A stretch of 64,000 nucleotides of DNA, taken from positions 62,001 through 126,000 of the forward strand of contig NZ_OX373462.1 of NCBI RefSeq assembly GCF_947331815.1, read 5' to 3'. Numbering within the stretch: position 1 is the first letter of the stretch; every line of letters begins with the position of its first letter. Source of the stretch: Cyanobacterium sp. uoEpiScrs1. GTDB lineage: Bacteria > Cyanobacteriota > Cyanobacteriia > Cyanobacteriales > Microcystaceae. This document shows, one piece after another, positions 31,890 to 41,051 of this stretch. Made by a program: the position numbers and the translations under genes. The notes beneath the pieces were generated by a model, which saw only the letters and a list, made by a program, of their open reading frames with translations, did not search any database and was not told the origin of the DNA.

Positions 31890-32715
31890 TACAAATAAAT
31901 TAATAGCGAATATTGGTTAATGAAGTCGAAATCTTAAGTTTAAGACATTATTGAATATTCAAGAAAAAGATTAGATCATTTAGAATAAAATCCATAATTA
32001 TTAGTAGTGATATTTTTACAATAAACGAAAACACAATACCCCATTTTTTATTATTTCAATATTAGGTTTTCAAAAATGGTAGTAGTAATTCAGACAATAA
32101 AGTTGAAATTCGATAAAACTTAATTGCATTTATACCCAAACAATTACATTATATTATAATATCTCTATCTGCGAAAGATGATAATTTAATTTATTAAATA
32201 TTCTTTGTGAGAATAAAATGTATCTGATTTTTTAGAGATAAATAATTGCTGTTTATTAAGTAAAGTTACTGTCTCTCTATCTACAATTTTTGTATTTCTA
32301 TTAATACGCTGATAATAACTAAAATTTTAACTAACAATAATTAGAGTTGCCTTATGTATGAGTAAAAAATAGTAACTTTATATTTTATTTGTCCTCTAAT
32401 TTGGATGTTGATTATTTTGAGTTTATCTATTTTGACACTAAATTTAAACTATTTTTTAAAAATTTCACTGTTTAATCGTAAACTCTTATCTTTTTAAGAC
32501 TACTAACAATACACATCTAGGCTGACAAATTTTATCTAAAATAAAAAATAAAAAGATTACAGATTAATACACATTTCACTTAAAGCATCAAAAATATGCT
32601 TAATGAAAAGTAATAAAAACTTTCATGGTGAAGTATTATAAGCATTTGTTTGAGAGATAATTTTAGTGTCTAAAGTATTTTCTATTCAAAAATATTGTCT
32701 GTCTTTATTGGTTTA
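31890..32715. other. 826-bp gene-free region
   Basis: AT-rich, stops in all frames, no recognised structure. It contains the cobM upstream region and the 3' side of the RNase III-like gene. Confidence 0.5.
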
Positions 32716-33678
32716 TCAATGTTTTGAAGATTCCATTAGTTTATGAAAACGTTCACGTCCTTTATCATAATCTTTACTTTCATATCCCATTATTTTACGA
32801 ATAATCCATTTTTGAGGAATACAATCTTTGGTAAGTAATGTTATTAATTCACGCCAAATTTTATCTTCACTGATACATTTATTAGCCCACCAACTTCCTA
32901 TTTCTCGAAAGCTTATTTTACTATTTTGCTTATCAAAGTAAAAATAGATAGCTACTAATAGACTAGTAAATGATTTTTTAGATATTTTTTCATTTTCAGT
33001 ATCAATAATTTTCCAGTCTTCTGGAGTAAATCTATCAATGTATTTCTTTTGTTGTTCTTTAACTACCATCCCTTTGGTAATTTTATTTAATTTAGTGGGA
33101 TTAACATAGGGAAAAAGTCGATATAAATAATCAGCGATTATTGCCTTAAACAGAGCATCTCCAAAAAATTGTAGTTGTCTTTCAGGGTCTACTCTGTCTT
33201 TGATTGTTTTTAAGTGATGGGCTAATAATGGAGCTATTAACTGTTTTTCAACCCACTTAGAAGACTGAAGGAAACCACGATCAAGATATATGGCTCCTAC
33301 TAATGCTTTGAAAGCTTTTTCAAAAGGATTATTTCGTTTGACACGGAGGCGATGTCGTTCATCTTTTACGGATAAAAGGGGAAAACTTTCTCCTAACCCT
33401 AATCTAAACCAAAGGTTAGTTAATCTTTCTCCTTCCTCTAATTTATTACGTAGGGTAATTAATTTGCTTACTGCTAGATAGGGGCAGTTATTATAAAGAT
33501 ATTTTGTAATAATCAATCCTAAAATCTTTTCCCCTAAGTATTCTAGTCGTTCATTATCATTTTCAGATTGGTTAATATTTTGAGCATAAGACGGATGAAT
33601 CAGAGACTCAAAAAGAAGATCTTTATTTCTGAAGTGAATACCAATTCTATCTTGTAGGGAAGCAGATTGCCAATCCAT
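32716..33678 (-). CDS. Tandem RNase III-domain protein with degraded catalytic sites
   Basis: A 320-residue protein with two RNase III signatures. Domain 1 (about 10-150) has NERLEYLGE at 42-50 and KALVGAIYLDRG at 124-135. Domain 2 (about 163-265) has RQLQFFGDALFKA at 167-179. The four acidic residues of the RNase III active site (E41, D45, D114 and E117 in E. coli) appear as E46, E50, K121, K124 in domain 1 and as Q170, D174, K235, T238 in domain 2. By eye neither domain keeps a full set, and no dsRNA-binding domain is obvious. Normal bacterial RNase III is ~230 residues with one catalytic domain. It may bind RNA without cutting. It is divergent from plmA, 161 bp away. Confidence 0.75.
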   Translation of the reverse strand: MDWQSASLQDRIGIHFRNKDLLFESLIHPSYAQNINQSENDNERLEYLGEKILGLIITKYLYNNCPYLAVSKLITLRNKLEEGERLTNLWFRLGLGESFPLLSVKDERHRLRVKRNNPFEKAFKALVGAIYLDRGFLQSSKWVEKQLIAPLLAHHLKTIKDRVDPERQLQFFGDALFKAIIADYLYRLFPYVNPTKLNKITKGMVVKEQQKKYIDRFTPEDWKIIDTENEKISKKSFTSLLVAIYFYFDKQNSKISFREIGSWWANKCISEDKIWRELITLLTKDCIPQKWIIRKIMGYESKDYDKGRERFHKLMESSKH

Positions 33679-33839
33679 TTTTATATATCATCCAAACTTA
33701 TTTTCTTTTTTAAAATTCTAATACATTTATTGTATCGGTTTTTCTATTTTATCAAGTATATTTTTGCGGAACTATTCATGTTAGAATAACGTCTTCTAAG
33801 TCCATATGTCTTATTGACTCTTTCCTCGACTCAGTTGGC

Positions 33840-34829
33840 ATGCTTCAATTTCAAATACAGTCTGATAGTGATATCCCATCTTCTAAACAATTATTTGACC
33901 AGATTCGCTTTTCTATTGCTTCTCGTCAATACCCTCCTGGTCATCGCTTGCCCAGTACACGACAATTAGCTACTATCACAGGACTTCATCGCAACACGAT
34001 TAGCAAAGTCTATCAACAATTAGAGGAAGCTGGCTTAGTGGAATCCATTGCTGGATCAGGGATTTACGTTAAAACTCAAGGGAATGAGAGGGAAACACTC
34101 TCTGGTTCTCCTCTATTTGTTCAATATCCTGAAGCTAGTCAGTTAGTCCAAAAAAGTCTTGACGAGTTGTTGTGGCAAGGGCTAACAATTTCTCAAGTCA
34201 AGGAGTTGTTTTTAGCAGCTCTTGACTGGCGCTTGCTTTGTAGTGCGCAGGTATTAGTCACAGTTCCTACTAAGGATTTAGGGGCAGGAGAGTTGATATT
34301 ACAAGAACTAGAAAAAGCTTTAGCGATTCCTGTGCAGTTAGTGCCTCTCGAAGAATTGGCTAAGGTTCTAGCGAAGACTAAATCAGGAACCGTAGTTACA
34401 AGCCGCTATTTTTTTACTGAAGCTGAATCTATTGCATCTCCACTATCCATTAGAGTTATTCCTTTAAATATTTATGATTATAGTCAGGAACTAGCTATTA
34501 TTAAAGACTTACCTTTAGATACCTGTTTAGGTATTGTGAGTATAAGTTCAGGAATATTAACTGTGGCAGAAATTCTTATTCATAGCTTGCGAGGAGATGA
34601 TTTACTATTAATTTCAGCTCAGGCAAGTGATAACGTTAAGCTTAGAAGATTAGTTCGTTCAGCCCAAACAATTATCAGTGATCCTGCTAGTTATCCTCTT
34701 GTTAAACAAGCTATTCGAGCTATCAGAGATGACATTATTCGTCCTCCCCATGTAATTTGTTCTGAAAATTATATTGGAGATAAGTCAATTCAATTACTTA
34801 AACTAGAATTAGGATTGGGGGAAGAATGA
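33840..34829 (+). CDS. plmA: GntR-family transcriptional regulator PlmA
   Basis: A 329-residue regulator. The N-terminal winged helix (about 10-78) contains SKQLFDQIRFSIASRQYPPG and RLPSTRQLATITGLHRNTISKVYQQLEEAG, near-identical in style to cyanobacterial PlmA. The C-terminal ~230-residue domain is the PlmA-specific effector region, not the aminotransferase or UTRA type. Known PlmA proteins form complexes with PII and PipX and so sense nitrogen/carbon status. Retention in a reduced genome fits a cell whose main output may be fixed nitrogen (inference). Confidence 0.85.
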   Translation: MLQFQIQSDSDIPSSKQLFDQIRFSIASRQYPPGHRLPSTRQLATITGLHRNTISKVYQQLEEAGLVESIAGSGIYVKTQGNERETLSGSPLFVQYPEASQLVQKSLDELLWQGLTISQVKELFLAALDWRLLCSAQVLVTVPTKDLGAGELILQELEKALAIPVQLVPLEELAKVLAKTKSGTVVTSRYFFTEAESIASPLSIRVIPLNIYDYSQELAIIKDLPLDTCLGIVSISSGILTVAEILIHSLRGDDLLLISAQASDNVKLRRLVRSAQTIISDPASYPLVKQAIRAIRDDIIRPPHVICSENYIGDKSIQLLKLELGLGEE

Positions 34830-35003
34830 TAAATAATTATTAAATATATGACACTCGTTAATTGAATATATATCTATCGGTAGTTACTAAGCTAAACCTT
34901 CAATAGGCTTATGAACATCGTAATATCTTTTATAAAACAAATATTATTACTAAATTATTAATATCTACTAGAAAAAGTCTTGAAAATTCTATTAGTTTTT
35001 AGT

Positions 35004-35576
35004 TTAGTAAAGACAATTTACCCATAGCGGAAGACTTCCTTTTGTGATCGCTTTAGCACAAGCTGAATACCTATTGACAATTGAATAAGACTTACTTTCA
35101 CTAGCATCAATCCAGGTTTGAATCTTTTCAAAGTTTATTTGTCGATAATCTTCAATTAGCATAAGTTTAATAAAAGCGTGATTTAGCAGCTTCAAACTGT
35201 TTAACTCTGACCAACCTATTATTAGTAAATAATCATGGCAATAAGTATCCATTATTTGATAAACTACAATTCCTTGATTTTTTTGAAGAGAGTTCTTTCT
35301 GATATCGAAGGTAACTAATTCTCCTGGATTAATATCCTGTGGTATTTGATAAACTCCTGCCTGTCCATTCCAATATTTACTATCTTTTAAAGATAGTTTT
35401 ACAGAACTACTATTTTCAATAATAATTGTTATTATGTTATGATTAAATTTCTTAGTATTTTTAGTATAACTTAAACTTTTTTTTCTCTCTGTAAAGCAAG
35501 ATAATTTAGAAAAAATTAATGAAAGAGATAAATTTTTAATTTTAGGAAAACGTATGACCTTGTTTTTATTCCACAT
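35004..35576 (-). CDS. Unknown protein with a possible beta-sandwich domain
   Basis: 190 residues, very Ser/Lys/Ile-rich and AT-biased. The first ~45 residues are basic with no clean signal peptide. Residues ~47-125 read as alternating beta strands (IIIENSSSVKLSLKD, then WNGQAGVYQIPQDINPGELVTF), a pattern reminiscent of aegerolysin/actinoporin-like sandwiches. That likeness is weak and by eye only. The C-terminus has four short helices. It is isolated between plmA and the ABC-2 permease. It may be a lineage-specific or eroding gene. Confidence 0.5.
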   Translation of the reverse strand: MWNKNKVIRFPKIKNLSLSLIFSKLSCFTERKKSLSYTKNTKKFNHNIITIIIENSSSVKLSLKDSKYWNGQAGVYQIPQDINPGELVTFDIRKNSLQKNQGIVVYQIMDTYCHDYLLIIGWSELNSLKLLNHAFIKLMLIEDYRQINFEKIQTWIDASESKSYSIVNRYSACAKAITKGSLPLWVNCLY

Positions 35577-35766
35577 TTGTCTTAGATCCTTAATATTATT
35601 TCCACTTCGAGAATATTAAAATTTGAAGTAGATATTCAGTATCTTAGAATATAGGAAAATATCTTATCTACTGGTGATTAAATTTCAATGGTTAGAGTTA
35701 ATTTAGAGAAACAAATCCAGAACTAGTAGATGGTGCGAAACGGGGGTAGACTAACAACTTATTCAA

Positions 35767-36555
35767 TCAGACTCCCATTCCAGAATATTGTTTAATTCCC
35801 CGCCGCCATAGCCAACGATTAACAATAAAAAAAATAAAACACCATCCTATCATAATCAATAAACCATAAATAATATTTACAGGTAATGCTATTAATAAGG
35901 CTGTTGGAAAATAAGCAGTATAGGGAATAGGCGTCCACATAACTATCTCACGAACTCCATCAGGAAAAACATCTAGGGGAGCTGTCATGCCTGACAGGAA
36001 AATATAAGCTAGACTCCAGAATTGTTGGATGGCACTGGCTCTTTCTGTCCAGAAAGCAAACATAGCGAAAGTATATTGAATTAAAAAATTTAGGGCAAAT
36101 GCAATAACCGTGACTAAACAGGCTAACAGAAGATGAAATAAATCAGGTATCCAAAAAGCTTTAGGATACAACAGAAAAAATAAAATAGTACAAAATATGA
36201 ATAAAGGTAATCTGGTTATTTTTTCTGTAATGTGTCTTGCTACATGATGCCAGCCTGGATCAAGAGGATATAATAATTTAAAAGATAGTCTGCCCTCTAA
36301 AATTTCCTTTTCAAAATCCCAAATCACCCAAACATTAGTAAATTGTCTCACCTGAAAAATACAAAAAAAATAACGAGCAAATTCAACTGTACTTAGTTCA
36401 AACTCACTTTGAGTAGCCGCTTCTATCCAAGCTCCCATTAATATAATAGGTAATGCCCCTGATAAAACCCAAAGAAATATCTCGGCGCGATACTCTATCA
36501 TATAAGCATAGTAAACTGATAGAAAAGTAAAGGTTTTTTTTATTATCCAGTGCAT
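35767..36555 (-). CDS. ABC-2 type transporter permease
   Basis: A 262-residue membrane protein with six predicted helices and the typical ABC-2 C-terminal arrangement (helix, PDGVREIVMWTPIPY loop, helix). It should pair with an ATP-binding protein and a second permease to export a lipid-linked or small substrate, but neither is adjacent; the partner genes must lie elsewhere or are lost. Upstream begins a 2.5-kb decayed region, which might once have held them. Confidence 0.82.
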   Translation of the reverse strand: MHWIIKKTFTFLSVYYAYMIEYRAEIFLWVLSGALPIILMGAWIEAATQSEFELSTVEFARYFFCIFQVRQFTNVWVIWDFEKEILEGRLSFKLLYPLDPGWHHVARHITEKITRLPLFIFCTILFFLLYPKAFWIPDLFHLLLACLVTVIAFALNFLIQYTFAMFAFWTERASAIQQFWSLAYIFLSGMTAPLDVFPDGVREIVMWTPIPYTAYFPTALLIALPVNIIYGLLIMIGWCFIFFIVNRWLWRRGIKQYSGMGV

Positions 36556-37649
36556 TTATTTAGCCTCACTCAAGGTTAAGTAAACATATATTTTTAATAT
36601 CAATTTATGTAACATAATACACTTTTTAAGTATTTTAAGCTTGTTTAGTTATTAATATTACTTAATGCCAAGCTATTTTTGATAGGCACTCTTCTTTTAT
36701 AAATGCCAATAACTCAGAATCCATTTAATATTTCAGTAGATAGCTTCTGAGATACTAGTCTAAAAGATATCTCACATTAATTTCAAAAATTAATATTCGT
36801 GAGTGTCAGATTATGGACTTTATTGTTCATAACCTGATATTGTTTCATATAGTCAAAACTAAAAACACAAATAAAGGAACTAGGATATACAGAGTAATAT
36901 TTACGTAATTCTGCTAATATTTCCGTGAAAAAATAGACATTGAACAGAGATAATTTCTACTTTGTCTAGAAATAGATTATGGAATCAGGATTTTCTTCAA
37001 ATTCAATCTCAGGAGTAGACTCTTGGTGTAGAATATCCTCAGTTTGCTTGACAATTTGTTGATAAGTTAGTTAATCAGTTAATAGAAGTAAGTAAGAAAG
37101 AGTCTTGTAACAAGGCTCTCTAGATGAGTTTTTATAGTTTATCTATTTACTTTGTTCAATTAACTAGTTGAAGGATTATTCAGGTTGTCTATCTCAGATT
37201 CATAAATTTATATTCTATTATTAGAATTATAAATATCATCTCTGCTTGGAACAGTTTTGTTAACGTTAGTGTTAGTGTTAATAACCAACTATGATGTTTG
37301 ATATTTGTTTAGCTAATTTTAGCTATTATCGTTCTTGGTAGAGTCACAGTAGCGCCTCTATCAGATGCCATAATGCTGCAACTATTATACTAATTCCTTA
37401 TTTCTAGCTATTAACTTTTCCAAATATACTTCTCTCCTTTGAATATTATGGGATGACTTATATTTAGTGAGCCGAATTGTCTGAGTTTGATTAGTTTTCG
37501 ATAACTCATTGATAATGATACTAACTGTTTAGTAAATAAGATAATTTTATAAAACTTAAACTGTTTCCTCGTTAACTTATTTATATTTCATAGATAACTC
37601 CTGATCTTAATTGAAGACATAATTATAAGTTATAAATACTTTTTATTTA
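36556..37649. other. Decayed DNA upstream of the ABC-2 permease
   Basis: No intact gene. A minus-strand open stretch of ~35 codons near 36965-37072 (contains QQIVKQTEDILHQES and EIEFEENPDS) looks like former coding sequence. A short hairpin lies near 37100-37122. Confidence 0.45.
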
Positions 37650-38541
37650 TTCAAACGTGGAGACCAGATACTATCAGAGGAGAAACAACAGCTATGATTC
37701 CAGGTATAGATGCATAGTCTTGGTTGGAGAGTATTCCTCGAGTGTGCTATTCTCCAATATGATCTTCACTTCTCCAGTTAACAAACCCTATGGGGAAGAG
37801 AATGTCATAGTTTTTTGACGTTCATATATTTTTCTTGACGGTAGAAGTGCCAATTTTTTTAGTAAAGTTTGCTCGTTTAAGTATTTTTTCCCGATTGCCA
37901 GCAGTAACATTGAGATAGTGACTTTTAATCTCATTGGTTTTCACTTGTTCTTTTATGATTGTGTCTTAGACGAAAAGGCAGCGATCAAGTCGACACATAA
38001 AGGATTGATAGTTAATATTTTTGTTATCTTTGTTAAAATCTAAGCGGTTACGTAAATACTCGTAAACACTACGTGCTTTTTAGCAGACAGACCAAGTTTG
38101 AGCTACCTACTGCTGTTGTGATAAAACCAAGATCGTTACTCAACACATTCGTGTCTAAGACACAGTATTTTGTGTGGAAATATATCCATTTGCTGGGGAT
38201 ATATTCCCCTAAATAAGCCTCTGAAACTACGACTTCAGATTCTACTCTTAATGGGAGCGCAACTCTGCCCCAATAATTGGCACGAAAACGATGTTTGCTA
38301 GTATTTTATGTACAAATTAGTTGTATTTAATCATAAATAAGCGTATTTAATTGATTATTCTGACTTTAAAGTTTGCACTAAAACTTATCCTACTAATTAG
38401 TCTCTAATTACGACGCTTTGTTGCTTTTGAAACAGCAAATTGAATTTGCAAGGTTTTCAGCTAATAGTTTTTGGTGTTCCTTGTTTGGGCATTGGGCCCA
38501 ATCTTGACTAAACGCATATATTTCACATTATGCTCAGACAT
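37650..38541 (-). pseudogene. Relic of an unrecognised gene, several stops and frameshifts
   Basis: Minus-strand fragments line up in order across ~0.9 kb: an ATG at 38541 opening MSEHNVKYMRLVKIGPN; then ANYWGRVALPLRVES and KWIYFHTKYCVLDTNVLSND (about 38140-38290); then, after a frameshift, ARSVYEYLRNRLDFNKDN and NYQSFMCRLDRCLF; then VKTNEIKSHYLNVTAGNRE; and finally NYDILFPIGFVNW and SIPGIIAVVSPLIVSG (about 37660-37810). At least four stops or shifts break it. Amino-acid use is protein-like, so this is a true relic. I do not recognise the family. Confidence 0.5.
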
Positions 38542-39112
38542 ATTAACACGAGAATAAAAAAATAACTGATTCTATCAGCTTCCTATCAGTTAAAATCCAC
38601 TCTTTTTTACCTATTATATTGTTAATTCAAGGACGCCAGTAAAAGAAATATGGCAAAAGCAGTAAATGTATAAACCATAAAAAATAGGCAATTGGTAACC
38701 ATTCTATAAAGGAGAATAGTATTTTGTTTTCTGATTTATTAGTTAACAAAGATTGATAAATAAAACTAATAATAAGTTTCAGTGATAAATAACAATTAGT
38801 GCACTATATATATTTTTTAATTAAGTTTGATGACAATTGAGACATTATATTGATTACTTAGATTTATTTATTATCATTATTATATATAGCTAATTATACT
38901 TATTAAGTGTTTAAATAAATTAAATAACTATAGGTTAAATAATACTTAAAAAATCTTTGATATTTTTTTATTAATATATCCAAATTAATTGGAATATATT
39001 TTGTTCTATTTACTCTTCAAATTCATAACTTACTGGTCATAATAAAGTAGAAACTAGAAATAAAAACTGATATGCTCTATAAGAGTAAAGACACCTGAAT
39101 AATCTACTTCAG
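38542..39112. other. Gene-free region upstream of ndhF
   Basis: AT-rich with no ORF. It should contain the ndhF-ndhD promoter. Nothing structured was recognised. Confidence 0.5.
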
Positions 39113-41008
39113 ATGAGCAGTTTTATTATACACAGTAGTTGGTTAATCCCGATTTACAGTCTAATCGGTTCTGTGTTGACTCTACCCTGGTCTTCGGGGA
39201 TTATTCGTCACACAGGACCTAGGCCAGCCGCCTACTTAAATCTGTTAATGATAACATTGGCATTTATCCATAGTTCATTTGCTTTTTCTATTATTTGGCA
39301 ACACGAGTCTGAACAGTTAATGTTTCAATGGCTTCAGGTAGCTGGTTTAGATTTCTCCTTAACTATAGAATTATCTCCAATTAGTCTAGGGGCGTTAGGA
39401 TTAGTCAATGGGATTAGTCTACTTGCTCAATTTTATGCTTTAGGTTATCTGGAAAGAGATTGGTCTTTGGCTAGATTTTTTGGATTAATGGGGATATTTG
39501 AAGCCGCTTTAGGTGGAATTGCTCTTAGTGATTCTTTGTTGCTTAGTTATGGTCTTTTGGAAATTCTCACTTTGTCTACTTACCTTTTGGTAGGATTTTG
39601 GTACGCTCAACCGTTGGTGGCAACTGCGGCCAGAGATGCGTTTTTAACCAAACGTGTTGGGGATATCATTTTATTGATGGGATTAGTTACTCTTTCTAGT
39701 TATGGAGAAGGATTGACATTTTCTGAACTTACAAACTGGGCAAATAGCTCTAATCTAACTCCTTTGACTGCAACATTATTGGGAATATCATTGATTGCTG
39801 GACCCACAGGCAAATGTGCCCAGTTTCCACTAAATTTATGGCTTGATGAAGCAATGGAAGGACCAACTCCTGCAGGGATTATGCGAAATTCAATAGTAGT
39901 TTCTGCTGGAGCATATGTGTTAGTTAAATTACAGCCCGTGTTTACCCTTTCTCCTGTATCTTCTGAAATACTAATTATCTTGGGGTCAATAACAGCAGTG
40001 GGAACCTCGTTAATGGCATTGGCACAAATTGATATTAAACGAACTCTATCCCATTCTACTAGTGCCTATTTAGGTTTAGTCTTTATTGCAGTTGGGTTGG
40101 GTCAAGTCGATATTGCTTTATTACTAGTTTTTACACATGCGATCACCAAAGCCTTGTTATTTATGAGCGCCGGTGCGGTTATTCTAACAACTTATAATCA
40201 AAATATAATGGAGATGGGAGGAATTTGGTCAAGAATGCCCGCTACTACCACTAGTTTTATTACAGGTGCTGCAGGATTGGTTGCATTGTTACCTTTAGGG
40301 ATGTTTTGGACATTCCAACGCTGGTTTAACGGAGATTGGAACATACCTATATGGTTATGTGCGATTGTCTTGTTTGTAAATTTATTGTGTGCTTGGAATT
40401 TAACCCGTGTCTTCCGTTTAGTGTTTCTGGGCAGTTCTCAATCTAAAGCCCGTCGAACTCCCGAAGTTTCTTGGTCGATAGCTCTTCCAATGATAACGTT
40501 AACTCTAACAACTCTAATTGCTTCAATTGTTCCAATTCGCTGGCCATTTTGGCTATCGACTATATCACCTTTAACTGATAAAGGGATCACAGTTGTTCAA
40601 TGGGCAATACCTCTTTCAGTTGGATCAGGAATTGTTGGTTGTTTCCTTGGGATTATTAGTCCCCTACGACGATCTTGGACTAGGCCGACCCAATTCTATC
40701 TACGATTTTTCCAAGATTTATTTGCTTATGATTTTTACCTAAACCGTTTTTATGAAGTAACGGTGGTAACGACATTAGAAAGAATATCTTGTTTAATTAT
40801 TTGGTTTGATCGATATGTAGTAGATGGAGTCGTTAATTTAGTGAGTTTAGCTACTATTTTTAGTGGCAATATTTTAAAGTATAATGTGTCTGGACAATCA
40901 CAATTTTACATCTTGACTATTTTAGTTGGAGTGAGTTGTTTGATGTGGCTTGTTCTTGGCGAGAAGTGGGGAATAATAGTCAATTATTGGTCGTCTTTAA
41001 TCTCTTGA
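39113..41008 (+). CDS. NDH-1 subunit F, CO2-uptake type (NdhF3/NdhF4)
   Basis: A 631-residue antiporter-like membrane subunit of the NAD(P)H:plastoquinone oxidoreductase complex. The N-terminal LIPIYSLIGSVLTLPWS and the region AARDAFLTKRVGDIILLMG, GPTGKCAQFPLNLWLDEAMEGPTP match the NdhF3/F4 class used in NDH-1MS/MS' CO2-uptake complexes rather than respiratory NdhF1. I cannot decide F3 against F4. It is followed after 43 bp by ndhD with a good ribosome site (AAGGAG near 41035), forming an operon. The usual third member, a CO2-hydration (Cup/Chp) gene, is missing. Confidence 0.88.
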   Translation: MSSFIIHSSWLIPIYSLIGSVLTLPWSSGIIRHTGPRPAAYLNLLMITLAFIHSSFAFSIIWQHESEQLMFQWLQVAGLDFSLTIELSPISLGALGLVNGISLLAQFYALGYLERDWSLARFFGLMGIFEAALGGIALSDSLLLSYGLLEILTLSTYLLVGFWYAQPLVATAARDAFLTKRVGDIILLMGLVTLSSYGEGLTFSELTNWANSSNLTPLTATLLGISLIAGPTGKCAQFPLNLWLDEAMEGPTPAGIMRNSIVVSAGAYVLVKLQPVFTLSPVSSEILIILGSITAVGTSLMALAQIDIKRTLSHSTSAYLGLVFIAVGLGQVDIALLLVFTHAITKALLFMSAGAVILTTYNQNIMEMGGIWSRMPATTTSFITGAAGLVALLPLGMFWTFQRWFNGDWNIPIWLCAIVLFVNLLCAWNLTRVFRLVFLGSSQSKARRTPEVSWSIALPMITLTLTTLIASIVPIRWPFWLSTISPLTDKGITVVQWAIPLSVGSGIVGCFLGIISPLRRSWTRPTQFYLRFFQDLFAYDFYLNRFYEVTVVTTLERISCLIIWFDRYVVDGVVNLVSLATIFSGNILKYNVSGQSQFYILTILVGVSCLMWLVLGEKWGIIVNYWSSLIS

Positions 41009-41051
41009 ATTCAGTTCAAACTTTTAGTAACAGTAAGGAGTTGATACATTA

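Noticed and set aside
36556..39112. Insertion sequence or prophage remnant in the large gap
   Set aside because: No transposase or integrase-like motifs, terminal inverted repeats or target duplications seen; fragments read like an ordinary decayed gene.
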